26,107 nucleotides of DNA from CAZWRV01 sp964636325 (GTDB lineage: Bacteria > Verrucomicrobiota > Lentisphaeria > Victivallales > GWF2-50-93), in contig CAZWRV010000092.1 in assembly GCA_964636325.1 (NCBI GenBank), positions 1 to 26,107 of the forward strand, written 5' to 3'. Below are positions 1-7,246 of the stretch, one piece after another. Made by a program: the position numbers and the translations under genes. The notes beneath the pieces are model-generated. The model worked only from the letters and a program-made list of their open reading frames with translations. It ran no database searches and had not been told where the DNA came from. How positions within the stretch are numbered: position 1 is the first letter of the stretch; the number at the start of each line of letters is the position of its first letter.

Positions 1-3
1 TTA

Positions 4-32
4 AACATATCACAAGGGAATGTATCTGTCAA
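4..32 (-). promoter_or_regulatory. Candidate sigma70-type promoter at the left edge
   Basis: On the minus strand, TTGACA (27-32) is followed by a 17-base spacer and TATGTT (4-9). The -35 is a perfect consensus and the -10 matches 4 of 6. It begins a few bases past the stop codon of the pseudopilin gene and points out of the window, so it would drive the next gene to the left, which is not visible. The same TTGACA-17 layout occurs at other promoters in this window. Confidence 0.45.
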
Positions 33-36
33 GGGT

Positions 37-747
37 TTATTTTAACAAAGTAGAAATAGGATCCATGTCGCTTCTCCGAACCCAGTCCACCGAGCTGTCG
101 TTGTAAAGGACGTTGGCTCCAACGGCGATTCCGGGGAAAAAGTGGTTGTTGTAGTTAGACCATGGCGCATCGGTGTAAATTGTAACCAGATCCCACATGA
201 TAAAGAAGTTCGGATTGTCGGACATGCGCTTAGGCATGCGCCCCTGAGTGTATTCCGAGACGGCCGGATAGGCTTGCGGCCAGTAGCTGTTCGCACCGTA
301 GCAATACCCCCAAGATCCCATTACAGATTTATCGACAAGCCCTGCATGGGAGGGGCACTCTCGAATAGTCAGGAAGGCGCCGAGGTCCAGATATCCTGCC
401 GGGGTTCCTGTCGTGGTGCTGTTGGTATATTCGCCGGGCGCCCAGCTTCTTGCCAGCATGTCAAGGCCGCGCCAGCTCGTCTTGTATGTGGTCCAGGGGT
501 CGCTCATTGCAAAATCCTTGGCGCAAAAATACATCTGATTTCCCTGCAATGTCGCAGGATACCAATCGCTGTGGTCGCCGGCGTAATTTGCCAGCGCGAA
601 CATGAATTGGCGCAACTGGCTCTTGCAGACCGTGACCGCCGCCTGTCTGCGCGCATTCCGCAGGGCGGGCAGCAGCATGGCGGCCAGAATCGCGATTATG
701 GCGATTACGACCAACAGCTCGATGAGAGTGAAGCGCCTTTCTTTCAT
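37..747 (-). CDS. Prepilin-type N-terminal cleavage/methylation domain protein (pseudopilin)
   Basis: A 236-aa type IV pilin-like or type II secretion pseudopilin-like protein. Residues 1-5 (MKERR) are a short basic leader, followed by FTLIELLVVIAIIAILAAML, the hydrophobic helix that is cleaved and N-methylated by prepilin peptidase; Glu5 of the mature form is present. The residue before the cleavage site is Arg, not the usual Gly. A Cys-containing segment (VCKSQLRQF, about 40-48) and the late NVLYNDSSVDWV stretch match the general plan of the large pseudopilin families of Lentisphaerae and Planctomycetes, in which the last motif is normally a DG; here it is DS. The start codon overlaps the stop of the upstream lyase gene (ATGA at 744-747), so translation is probably coupled. 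The partner assembly machinery is not in the window. The fold is certain; its specific role is unknown. Confidence 0.9.
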   Translation of the reverse strand: MKERRFTLIELLVVIAIIAILAAMLLPALRNARRQAAVTVCKSQLRQFMFALANYAGDHSDWYPATLQGNQMYFCAKDFAMSDPWTTYKTSWRGLDMLARSWAPGEYTNSTTTGTPAGYLDLGAFLTIRECPSHAGLVDKSVMGSWGYCYGANSYWPQAYPAVSEYTQGRMPKRMSDNPNFFIMWDLVTIYTDAPWSNYNNHFFPGIAVGANVLYNDSSVDWVRRSDMDPISTLLK

Positions 748-3700
748 TGCTCTACTCCTGGCTTATTTTTTTGAGTCGATGGTAGAAGCCCGCCGATTGC
801 GGGAGAGAACTGCCGTGCCCAGACTTTCGGGAATCGGAAGTCCTTCAATATCAGTTCATGCTCTCCGTCAGGGACGGGCAGGGCTATGAGCCATGTGTTC
901 TTGTATGAGCCCCAGCCGCTCGCGGGATAGTCGGTCCAGCTGGCCATCGCCTCCTTGCCGTCGACCCAATACTGCGGCCTGATTATGAAGGGCGGCTGTG
1001 TCACATGGAAGACCTGCGCGCGGCCCTTGGCCTTGATTTGGATTGCCTGAGCATCCAATTTCGCTTCAAAAGGCGCTTCGCCCTTTACAGTGATGCTCTG
1101 GCCGATGTCGACGCTGACGATTTTCTTCTCGTAGCCGTCTATTTTATTTACGCCTTCCTTCAGATCATTGAGCGGGATGACCTTTTCGAACGGGCCGGAA
1201 CCTTCGAAGATCATCCCCTTGCAGCCGATGCGTCCGCTGCCGGAGTTCATGCATAGCGCCACGCGGTCCGCGAAGATGCGCACAGCGCCCGCCTTGCCGC
1301 TGAAGAGCACGCCGTCCTTGTCGAAAGTGATTGGCTGGTCTGAGATGAAAGCATAGTCCGTCCCTTCTGGCGTGGCGACCTTGAATGCTCCGTCGGCGAT
1401 TTTCTCGCATGCCGGAGCGGGCTCCCCGTTCTTCTTCGGATACACGACGTAGAAGTAGTCCTGGCCGGCGCCCGCCAGGGCTTCGACGATGGTCTTGGTC
1501 TCCTGGGCGTTGTGGCTTGCGTGATAGCGCATGATTCCGCGGATGCGGACTTCGTATGGTTCGCCGAAGCGGAAGAACGTGCCCGCGCCGAAGTCCGTGC
1601 CCATCTCTACAGTCTGTCCCCGCAGTACCGGCATGTCCTTCTCCTCGACGGCCTTTTCGACGGGCACCTTGTCCTTGTCGAACGCCTTGCCGTCGACGCT
1701 GATCTTGTCCGGCAGCTCGAGGTTGAGCCAGGTCCACCATTTGTTGCGATCTTCGCCGCCCGGGAAGGTGTCGCGCATGACGAAGTAGCTTGGGCCTTCG
1801 GGCTTTCCGCTTTTGAGGAAGAGCACGTGCCGGCGCCAGCTCATCTCGCCCTTGCCGTCGGAGAACATCTCCGGCGGCAGGTAGCGGTTGGCGACCGCGT
1901 AGTCGGCGTTCGGGCCGAAGCCGTAGTCGGCGACTGACACGTCGACGCGGCCGAAAAGCTCGGGGCGGTTGTGCTCGCCTACGCGGACTCTGTTGTGATA
2001 TACCGCGCCGTCGTGCGTGCCGACTCCGCCGTAGTACTGGTAGCCTGTCCCCGGTGAGAGAGGGGCGCCTTTGCCGTAGAGGATCACGTTCAGCGGGTCG
2101 GGATCCCAGTGCCCGGTGTTGACACCGGCCCTGAAAAGCATGGCGGTCTCGTCCGGCGTGCCGCCGTGGGCCCGGAAGGCCACGCCGTATGCGGGCATGA
2201 AAACTGTCTTGAACTCCAGCGGGGAGTCCGGGACGTCCGGCAGATAATACATCGGATGTCCGACAAAGGTGGTGCCAGTGGATATCGGTGCGAACTTCGC
2301 GCCGGCGGCCTTGAACATGGCCTTGCACCATCCGGCGAAGGCGGGATCCTGGTCGAGGAAGGTCGCGACCGAGACACCCCAGACGCTGTCCTGGTCGTTG
2401 CCGCTGTTGCCCATGCCTGGAATGATGCGGGCTCCGCCGAAGCGCGGATCCTGCATCGTCAGGTTCGCCATGTATTCAAGGTTGCGGCGGGTGACGCCGT
2501 TTGAGGTGAGATCGGCTATGTCCCTGTGGCGCAGGATGTTCTGGGCGATGTTCAGCGCGCCGGCCGGGGCGTATGTCGAGTAGGTCGGACATTCGAGCGC
2601 CTCGCCGCCCGGCGAGAACTGCGAATTCAGCTTGAACTCGGTGAAGTTCCGGACGCAGTCCATCCAATATCCGTAACAGGGATGGCTCGGGAGGAGCCCT
2701 GCGAAATACGCGAGCGCGAGAGTCCTGTTTATTGGCATGTTGTTGTTGCCGTGGTGGACTCCCGCGCCGCGCGGATTCCAGTCCGGGCTCGAACAGACGT
2801 AGGCGTAAAGGGTCAGATGGCGGAGCAGCTCCTTGCGCAGATCCGCCGGGAGGTCGGGACAGGCGAGGGCGTCCTCCGCCTCGTTGACGTAGATCAGCAG
2901 CTGAGACTTGCGGTAGTTGGCCTGTCCCCACAGCCAGAAGTCGCGCTCGACATATGGCGGTTCAGGGTTCTTGAGCCTTGCGATCACCGACTGCGCGTTC
3001 TTTATCGCATCCTCGGTCTTGCCGGAGATCAGGTAGCGGTTCCGGAGCGCGTCCGCCGCCGGGTTCTGGTCGATGTTCTTCTTCAGTCGTTCGACGTGGT
3101 CTTTCTTGAAGAATCCGCCGGGATATGCGTTTTTTGCGGCCGCCCCCTCGGGCCAGTCCAGAATCCAGTTCTTGTAGCTGTCGAGAGCGATGTGGCCGTA
3201 GATCGGCTGCGCGTTCTCGAAGTCGCTTCCCACATAGAGCCCCCACTCCCTGCGGCCATATGTCCGCGGAAGGCCGTCGTCGTGCTCGTGCGTGGAGAAC
3301 GGCGAGAAGTCGTCCGTGACTTCGAAGCACCAGCGGATGGGCCGCACGCTTATATGCATTCCGACGGTAACGCCCGAGCCGTCCTTATGCCAGACCGGAA
3401 GGGCCATGGTTCTGCGCCAGTTGCCCGAGTGGAGCGAGACCATGGCGATGTTCCGTCCCGCGCCCGGCGTCTTGACGTCGCCGTCCCAGAGCTGGACGCC
3501 GCCGCTGGCGCCCTGGGTCTGCGCTCCGGCGCCGATGTAGAAGAGCTTGATGAAGTCGGGATCTGGCAGGGGGATAGCCGGTTCCTGGCCGACGCCGCCG
3601 ACGGGGGCGGGAGCCGGCTTGGCGCTTTTCTTCTGCGCGACCATTTCCGCGAGCGCGCCTGGCCGAGTCTTGCAGGGCAACTGCTCGCCGGGATAGAATA

Positions 3701-4457
3701 CGCCGGTGATGTTGGAGGGCTGCCAGCCCTTGCCAAGGTCGACAAGGAGATAGTCCTCGCCCTTGGTTGTCTCCCCCATGTCGAAATCCTCCGTGATCTT
3801 GGCGATGGGCAGTCCGGGGGAAAGCCTTATCCTCATCACATATTCGCCTTTCGGAGATAACTTGTAGCGGGCTTCGTAGTCGATGACTGCAGCGCCTTGT
3901 CGCAGCACGGAAAACTTCTGCGATGCGAATTTCCTCGCCGTCGCGAACCTCGATCCGCCCATCCAGCTACCGTCCGGGCCGGCCCATTCCAAAAGCGGGG
4001 GAGAAACCTTGTCCGCTGAGACAGACTCGGCGAAATCCTTCGAAGCCTCGGGGGAGGGCATGCGGATTGCGAGTATGTCGTTTTTCAAGATGCAGCTGTC
4101 TCCTTCCTTCTCCTGCTTCAGCGAAGACGCCGCCGGCGCAGGGCCCTTCTGCAGCACGTATGTTGAGCTGCCTCCCCTGGGGAGGGATGCGATGTAGCTC
4201 AGCACGCCGTCGTCGATCTGGGAGGGCACGGGCTTGCCTGAGGCGTCGACGACTACGGCATCCTTCCACTTTGCGGCATCAACGGCGTATTCGACAAGAT
4301 CTGGCCCCCAGTCGCGGTAGCCGTAGTCGGAGACGGTCATTTTCCCGTCAATAGGAACGACGGCCCGGATTGCCGGATTCATAGTCGGCTCGCCGGAGTT
4401 TGCGGCGGCTGGAATGATTAAAATCATGGCGGCGACCGGAAGGACATGCAGTTTCAT
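744..4457 (-). CDS. Secreted heparinase II/III-like polysaccharide lyase family protein (1237 aa)
   Basis: A large exported protein. I chose ATG 4457 because AAGGTGA lies just upstream and it gives a clean signal peptide (about residues 1-21, MKLHVLPVAAMILIIPAAA); an in-frame ATG at 4490 adds 11 residues without a signal-like start and falls about at the expected transcription start. Plan: N-terminal beta domain (about 30-400, beginning YGYRDWGPDLVEYAV), a helical, probably alpha/alpha-toroid region (about 450-740), then a heparinase II/III-type beta-sandwich (about 755-960) with THGHWD-like sequence at H783-D785, Tyr807/808 and HN at 821-822, the positions where this fold carries catalytic and metal residues. 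C-terminal beta domains follow (YFYVVYPKKNGEPAPACEK, then a beta-rich tail). It is a paralogue of the 18944-22336 and 22408-25821 products. Likely role is eliminative or related cleavage of a uronate-containing polysaccharide outside the cytoplasm; the substrate cannot be read. It overlaps the pseudopilin gene by ATGA. Confidence 0.75.
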   Translation of the reverse strand: MKLHVLPVAAMILIIPAAANSGEPTMNPAIRAVVPIDGKMTVSDYGYRDWGPDLVEYAVDAAKWKDAVVVDASGKPVPSQIDDGVLSYIASLPRGGSSTYVLQKGPAPAASSLKQEKEGDSCILKNDILAIRMPSPEASKDFAESVSADKVSPPLLEWAGPDGSWMGGSRFATARKFASQKFSVLRQGAAVIDYEARYKLSPKGEYVMRIRLSPGLPIAKITEDFDMGETTKGEDYLLVDLGKGWQPSNITGVFYPGEQLPCKTRPGALAEMVAQKKSAKPAPAPVGGVGQEPAIPLPDPDFIKLFYIGAGAQTQGASGGVQLWDGDVKTPGAGRNIAMVSLHSGNWRRTMALPVWHKDGSGVTVGMHISVRPIRWCFEVTDDFSPFSTHEHDDGLPRTYGRREWGLYVGSDFENAQPIYGHIALDSYKNWILDWPEGAAAKNAYPGGFFKKDHVERLKKNIDQNPAADALRNRYLISGKTEDAIKNAQSVIARLKNPEPPYVERDFWLWGQANYRKSQLLIYVNEAEDALACPDLPADLRKELLRHLTLYAYVCSSPDWNPRGAGVHHGNNNMPINRTLALAYFAGLLPSHPCYGYWMDCVRNFTEFKLNSQFSPGGEALECPTYSTYAPAGALNIAQNILRHRDIADLTSNGVTRRNLEYMANLTMQDPRFGGARIIPGMGNSGNDQDSVWGVSVATFLDQDPAFAGWCKAMFKAAGAKFAPISTGTTFVGHPMYYLPDVPDSPLEFKTVFMPAYGVAFRAHGGTPDETAMLFRAGVNTGHWDPDPLNVILYGKGAPLSPGTGYQYYGGVGTHDGAVYHNRVRVGEHNRPELFGRVDVSVADYGFGPNADYAVANRYLPPEMFSDGKGEMSWRRHVLFLKSGKPEGPSYFVMRDTFPGGEDRNKWWTWLNLELPDKISVDGKAFDKDKVPVEKAVEEKDMPVLRGQTVEMGTDFGAGTFFRFGEPYEVRIRGIMRYHASHNAQETKTIVEALAGAGQDYFYVVYPKKNGEPAPACEKIADGAFKVATPEGTDYAFISDQPITFDKDGVLFSGKAGAVRIFADRVALCMNSGSGRIGCKGMIFEGSGPFEKVIPLNDLKEGVNKIDGYEKKIVSVDIGQSITVKGEAPFEAKLDAQAIQIKAKGRAQVFHVTQPPFIIRPQYWVDGKEAMASWTDYPASGWGSYKNTWLIALPVPDGEHELILKDFRFPKVWARQFSPAIGGLLPSTQKNKPGVEQ

Positions 4458-4494
4458 GCGTTCACCTTGTTTAAAGCTTACAAAAAACAATATG

Positions 4495-4523
4495 ATTATA
4501 TTTCAGCATATCTATTATGTCAA
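4495..4523 (-). promoter_or_regulatory. Perfect consensus sigma70 promoter for the 1237-aa lyase
   Basis: Minus strand: TTGACA (4518-4523), exactly 17 bases, then TATAAT (4495-4500). The predicted transcript starts near 4488, giving a leader of about 30 nt that contains the AAGGTGA ribosome binding site before ATG 4457. An imperfect dyad, ATATG (4490-4494) and CATAT (4507-4511), straddles the -10 and could be an operator. Confidence 0.85.
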
Positions 4524-4556
4524 GCATCATTTGCGAAATTCCTCTATCTCCAGGAA

Positions 4557-4571
4557 CTGCGAAGTTCGCAG
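4557..4571. promoter_or_regulatory. Palindrome upstream of the lyase promoter, candidate regulator site
   Basis: CTGCGAA-G-TTCGCAG is a perfect 7+7 dyad around one central base, about 34 bp upstream of the -35 of the minus-strand lyase promoter. That is a usual place for an activator or upstream repressor site. No second copy was seen in the window, so the assignment rests on symmetry and position only. Confidence 0.3.
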
Positions 4572-4688
4572 CATTGCCAGGTGGAGACATATGGACGGCA
4601 TAGCTCCCGACAAAGTTCGCGGCAAAGATGTCAGAGTTTCAGTGGCCGTCTGTCTGCCGCTGCGGACAGTTTTGCCGGTCGGAAGCTT

Positions 4689-4744
4689 AAGTAGCGCAGG
4701 TATTCCCACCTGCGGAATCGCAGACAGGAATGTCTGCGCCACTT
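4689..4744. repeat. Dispersed two-hairpin intergenic element
   Basis: AAGT and ACTT ends enclose two adjacent hairpins: CGCAGGT/ACCTGCG (4695-4701 with 4708-4714) and CGCAGACA/TGTCTGCG (4719-4726 with 4731-4738). Its conceptual translation on the minus strand (VAQTFLSAIPQVGIPAL) resembles spurious short proteins that I recall from many PVC-group genomes, which suggests a dispersed non-coding repeat. A shorter relative of the second hairpin lies at 13381-13402. The rest of the 4572-4786 interval shows no supportable gene. Confidence 0.6.
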
Positions 4745-4786
4745 GAAGGCGAGTTTCAGAAAGTGCCGGAAAATCGTTTTCCCGGC

Positions 4787-4823
4787 TTGACATGCGGAAT
4801 AAATGTATTAGTGTGCTAATACA
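4787..4823 (+). promoter_or_regulatory. Promoter/operator of the GntR-type regulator
   Basis: TTGACA (4787-4792) is a perfect -35, followed by a perfect inverted repeat TGTATTAG-TGTG-CTAATACA (4804-4823) ending 15 bp before the regulator's ATG. The symmetry, 20-bp length and TGTATTA half-site fit operators of YtrA-like GntR regulators, so autoregulation is likely. No good -10 lies at 16-18 bp from the TTGACA; TATTAG (4806-4811) and TAATAC (4817-4822), both inside the palindrome, are candidates at non-standard spacing. Confidence 0.6.
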
Positions 4824-4838
4824 CCAAGGGCAAATTCC

Positions 4839-6032
4839 ATGGGCATAAGCATAGATGTTTCGGGCGGGACGCCGATATATCTCCAGATAGTGGAGCAGAT
4901 GGTAGGCAAGCTGTCGAGCGGGGCGCTAAGGCCCGGAGATAAAATACCATCGGTCAGGGAGCTTTCAGCAAGCCTCGCCGTCAATCCAAACACTGTCGCA
5001 AGGGCCTACCGCGACCTGCAGCATATGAATATCATAAGCAGCAGGCGCGGCGAAGGCAGCTTCATCTCGGAGAAAGTTCCGGCTTTGCCTGCAGTAGGCA
5101 GTCCGGCCTGCGGAAATGCGCTGCGGAGGGCGGCGGACTTAGGGAGCGGATCCGCCAGGCCGGCCATTAAAACTTTTGCGATCCTGGCTATCAGCAGCGA
5201 AGGGCACATGTACGAACCTTTGCATACGCATCTTGTCTCCCGGCTTCGGGCGAGGGGGATTGTGCCGGTTTCGGCGCATGTGGACGTGGATACGGAGAAG
5301 ACGCGCCGCGGCATAGACGAGCTGATGCATCTTAAGCCAGCGGCGATAATCATGGAAGGGGGGCTCGGTGAAAAGATCATGGGCCACCTCGAATCCAAGG
5401 CTGGATCGTTCGGCGCCGCGCTCTTCCTTATAAACAAGCCATCGGAGATTTCCGGAAAGTTCAGGTCTCATTCGGTTACGACGGACTACTGGCTCGGAGC
5501 ATACGCCGCGACGAAGCATCTGCTCGGCCTCGGACACAGGATGATAATGCTGATGATGCTGAAGATAGACAGGCCCATGAAGCAGTTCAGGCTCCTCGGC
5601 AGGTCGAGGTTCCTCGACGGCTACAGGGCGGCGCTCAGGGAGGCGGGGCTGCAGGACTCGGAGTCATATTTCTACGACGAATACGATGTGGAGGAGAGCC
5701 TTCGGTCGTTCAGGAAGTTCCTGAAGAAGAAGGAGATGCCCACAGCAATCGTCTCGACGGAGGACTTTAGAATCACGACCAAGCTCGAATGCCTCCGGGA
5801 GGCGGGGATCAGCATTCCGAGGGATATCTCGGCCGTCGGCTACTACAACACACCATGGTGCACCGCCACGGAAGTCCAGCTCAGCAGCGTTTCGATCAGG
5901 GAGGATTTGGTCGCGGAAAAAGCGGCGCAGATAATTTCAGGGGAGGAGAAGTCCGGGGAAATTATGATTCCTCCGGAGCTGGTAGAGAGAGGTTCTTGCC
6001 GGAACATTTCACATAGGAGAAGGGAGAAATGA
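4839..6032 (+). CDS. GntR-family transcriptional regulator with LacI-type sugar-binding domain
   Basis: A 397-aa cytoplasmic repressor or activator. Residues about 10-77 form a GntR winged helix (PIYLQIVEQMV, PGDKIPSVRELS, NPNTVARAYRDL, then a wing with GEGSFIS). Residues about 105-392 are a periplasmic-binding-protein-like sensor of the LacI/GalR type, with AIIMEGG, GAYAATKHLLGLGHR, FLDGYRAALREAG, PTAIVSTED, ISIPRDISAVGY and the closing PPELVERGSC. This hybrid layout is that of AraR-like sugar-responsive regulators. The ATG at 4839 has AAGGG about 9 bp upstream and follows the palindromic operator at 4804-4823. The stop codon overlaps the start of a pseudopilin gene (ATGA at 6029-6032). It probably controls itself, the pseudopilin and perhaps neighbouring enzyme genes in response to a sugar; the ligand is unknown. 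Confidence 0.9.
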   Translation: MGISIDVSGGTPIYLQIVEQMVGKLSSGALRPGDKIPSVRELSASLAVNPNTVARAYRDLQHMNIISSRRGEGSFISEKVPALPAVGSPACGNALRRAADLGSGSARPAIKTFAILAISSEGHMYEPLHTHLVSRLRARGIVPVSAHVDVDTEKTRRGIDELMHLKPAAIIMEGGLGEKIMGHLESKAGSFGAALFLINKPSEISGKFRSHSVTTDYWLGAYAATKHLLGLGHRMIMLMMLKIDRPMKQFRLLGRSRFLDGYRAALREAGLQDSESYFYDEYDVEESLRSFRKFLKKKEMPTAIVSTEDFRITTKLECLREAGISIPRDISAVGYYNTPWCTATEVQLSSVSIREDLVAEKAAQIISGEEKSGEIMIPPELVERGSCRNISHRRREK

Positions 6033-6775
6033 GTAGGACACATGCATTCACATTAATAGAACTTCTGGTCGTCATCGCGATAATCGCGATATTGTGCGCA
6101 ATCCTCCTTCCTGCGCTGCAGGGAGCCCGGGAACAGGGCCGCCGCATCTTCTGCATGAACAACCTGAGGAGCATCGCCTTTGCGGGGACTGTCTACGCCG
6201 AATACAACGACGACTACCTGCCGCCGCGCGGCGACTTCCACCACTACATCGTGCCGCGCGGGTTCACCCCCAGGCTCGACGACTACAAGATAACAATCAG
6301 CATACGTTCCTGTCCCTCCAGCCGTCAGGATCCGCAATACAAGGTCCTTTACGGGGATTATATCTGGATAGGAGGCCTTTGGGATTGGTCCATCACCGGC
6401 GCTCCGCCGAACAGCGGCTACTGGTCATACGTCGGACTCAGGCAGCGCCAGATCGTCAATACTTCGCGGTGGTATCTCGTTGGGGACGCCGGACAGCACG
6501 AAGGCAATCCGTACGGCTACGGGGTATGGACAAGCTACCCAGGCTCATGGTCGGAGCGCAACCACAAGCAGGGCGCAAACTGGATCACCGCAGGCCTAAC
6601 CGCATGCTGGCTTAAGCGCAATGAACTCGGAACAATGGCCTCATACATGGCTCTGCTCCCGCGCAACGCCCCCATCATCCACAACAGCGCGACATACCAG
6701 TGCACCACAAACAGCGGCAGCGGCTACGTCAATTCAGACATTGACCAAGTGGCCGTCATCAGGCCGTTCCCGTGA
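6029..6775 (+). CDS. Prepilin-type N-terminal cleavage/methylation domain protein (pseudopilin)
   Basis: A 248-aa pseudopilin. A six-residue leader (MSRTHA) precedes FTLIELLVVIAIIAILCAIL and LLPALQGAREQGRR, the prepilin helix with mature Glu5. The residue before the cleavage site is Ala, not Gly, and the helix contains a Cys. CMNNLRSIAFAGTVYAEYNDDYLPPRG continues in the family pattern. The late motif NHKQGANWITAGLTACW corresponds to the usual H-GAN-x-DG-W box but lacks the DG. AGGGAG precedes the ATG, which overlaps the regulator's TGA, so it is probably co-transcribed and translationally coupled with the regulator. It shares only its N-terminal region and general plan with the 37-747 product. 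Export and assembly through a type II secretion or type IV pilus-like machine is expected; function is unknown. Confidence 0.9.
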   Translation: MSRTHAFTLIELLVVIAIIAILCAILLPALQGAREQGRRIFCMNNLRSIAFAGTVYAEYNDDYLPPRGDFHHYIVPRGFTPRLDDYKITISIRSCPSSRQDPQYKVLYGDYIWIGGLWDWSITGAPPNSGYWSYVGLRQRQIVNTSRWYLVGDAGQHEGNPYGYGVWTSYPGSWSERNHKQGANWITAGLTACWLKRNELGTMASYMALLPRNAPIIHNSATYQCTTNSGSGYVNSDIDQVAVIRPFP

Positions 6776-6795
6776 GCAGGCAAGCCCGTGATCTT

Positions 6796-6965
6796 TAGTC
6801 CCTTACGGTGCGACTTGGAAAACGTTTTTTCCCAAAGCAGTTTGCGCGCGGCGCGCGCAAGCAACATAACACAGCATTACTCGTATGCAAAGTTTGCCCT
6901 TTGCGCGCGGCGCGCGCAAGCTACCTGCGCGCCGTAAGGGCGCATTTTTCCCGCAGGGAAAAACC
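6796..6965. repeat. Tandem intergenic repeat, copy 1 (170 bp)
   Basis: It begins TAGTCCCTTACGGTGCGAC and contains four hairpin-forming parts: TTGGAAAA with TTTTTTCCCAA (6815-6835); TTGCGCGCGGCGCGCGCAA twice (6842-6860 and 6901-6919), a 9+9 dyad around one base; and TTTTTCCC-GCA-GGGAAAAA (6945-6963). CCCTTACGG (6800-6808) and CCGTAAGGG (6932-6940) also pair across the unit. There is no coding potential that I trust. It sits downstream of the pseudopilin gene and could also act as a terminator. Confidence 0.9.
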
Positions 6966-7136
6966 TAGTCCCTTACGGTGCAACTTGGAAAACGTTTTTT
7001 CCAAAATGTAGTTTGCGCGCGCCGCGCGCAAGCAACATAACACAGCATTACTCGTATGCAGAGTTTGCCCTTTGCGCGCGGCGCGCGCAAGTTACCTGCG
7101 CGGCGAAAGGGCACATTTTCCCCGCGGGGAAAAATT
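6966..7136. repeat. Tandem intergenic repeat, copy 2 (171 bp)
   Basis: This is a second copy of the preceding unit in the same orientation. The hairpins are kept while the sequence varies: the first GC dyad has the complementary central base (TTGCGCGCGCCGCGCGCAA, 7013-7031), the second is at 7072-7090, and the last hairpin is TTTTCCCC-GC-GGGGAAAA (7116-7133), extended by matched changes on both arms. TTGGAAAA and TTTTCCAA pair perfectly at 6985-7004. A TAG-CCCCTT remnant at 7137 marks the start of a would-be third unit. Confidence 0.9.
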
Positions 7137-7150
7137 TAGCCCCTTTATTT

Positions 7151-7179
7151 TTGACTTCTATGCGTTAAACGTTTATGAA
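7151..7179 (+). promoter_or_regulatory. Promoter with LacI-type palindrome for the fucosidase gene
   Basis: TTGACT (7151-7156), a 17-bp spacer, then TATGAA (7174-7179). The perfect 10-bp palindrome TAAACGTTTA (7166-7175), with the central CG typical of LacI-family operators, spans the spacer and the first bases of the -10. This placement would make the gene repressible. It also argues against the upstream in-frame ATG at 7175, which would lie in the -10. Confidence 0.6.
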
Positions 7180-7246
7180 AATCGAAGCACTACCGTATAG
7201 GCGGACGAAACAAACTCAAACTCCGAAATCCAATAAAGGAGCTCAT

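Noticed and set aside
2526..3860. A 444-codon open frame on the plus strand
   Set aside because: It is antisense to the well-supported lyase at 744-4457. Its translation is rich in Arg, Val and Ala with no motif, as expected from the GC-rich third positions of the real gene.
4458..4490. Upstream ATG adding 11 residues to the 1237-aa lyase
   Set aside because: It falls about at the predicted transcription start, has no ribosome binding site and would mask the signal peptide.
4527..4793. An 88-codon open frame on the minus strand
   Set aside because: It crosses the two-hairpin repeat and resembles spurious translations of that repeat family; it would also overlap the regulator promoter.
6808..7011. 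A 67-codon open frame inside the tandem repeats
   Set aside because: It consists wholly of repeat hairpins, is very Arg-rich and has no ribosome binding site.
6796..7136. CRISPR-like array
   Set aside because: The units are adjacent 170-bp copies with no unique spacers between short repeats, and no cas gene is present.
7175..7246. Upstream ATG adding 24 residues to the fucosidase
   Set aside because: It lies inside the -10 of the promoter at 7151-7179, lacks a ribosome binding site, and the extra residues are outside the GH29 pattern.
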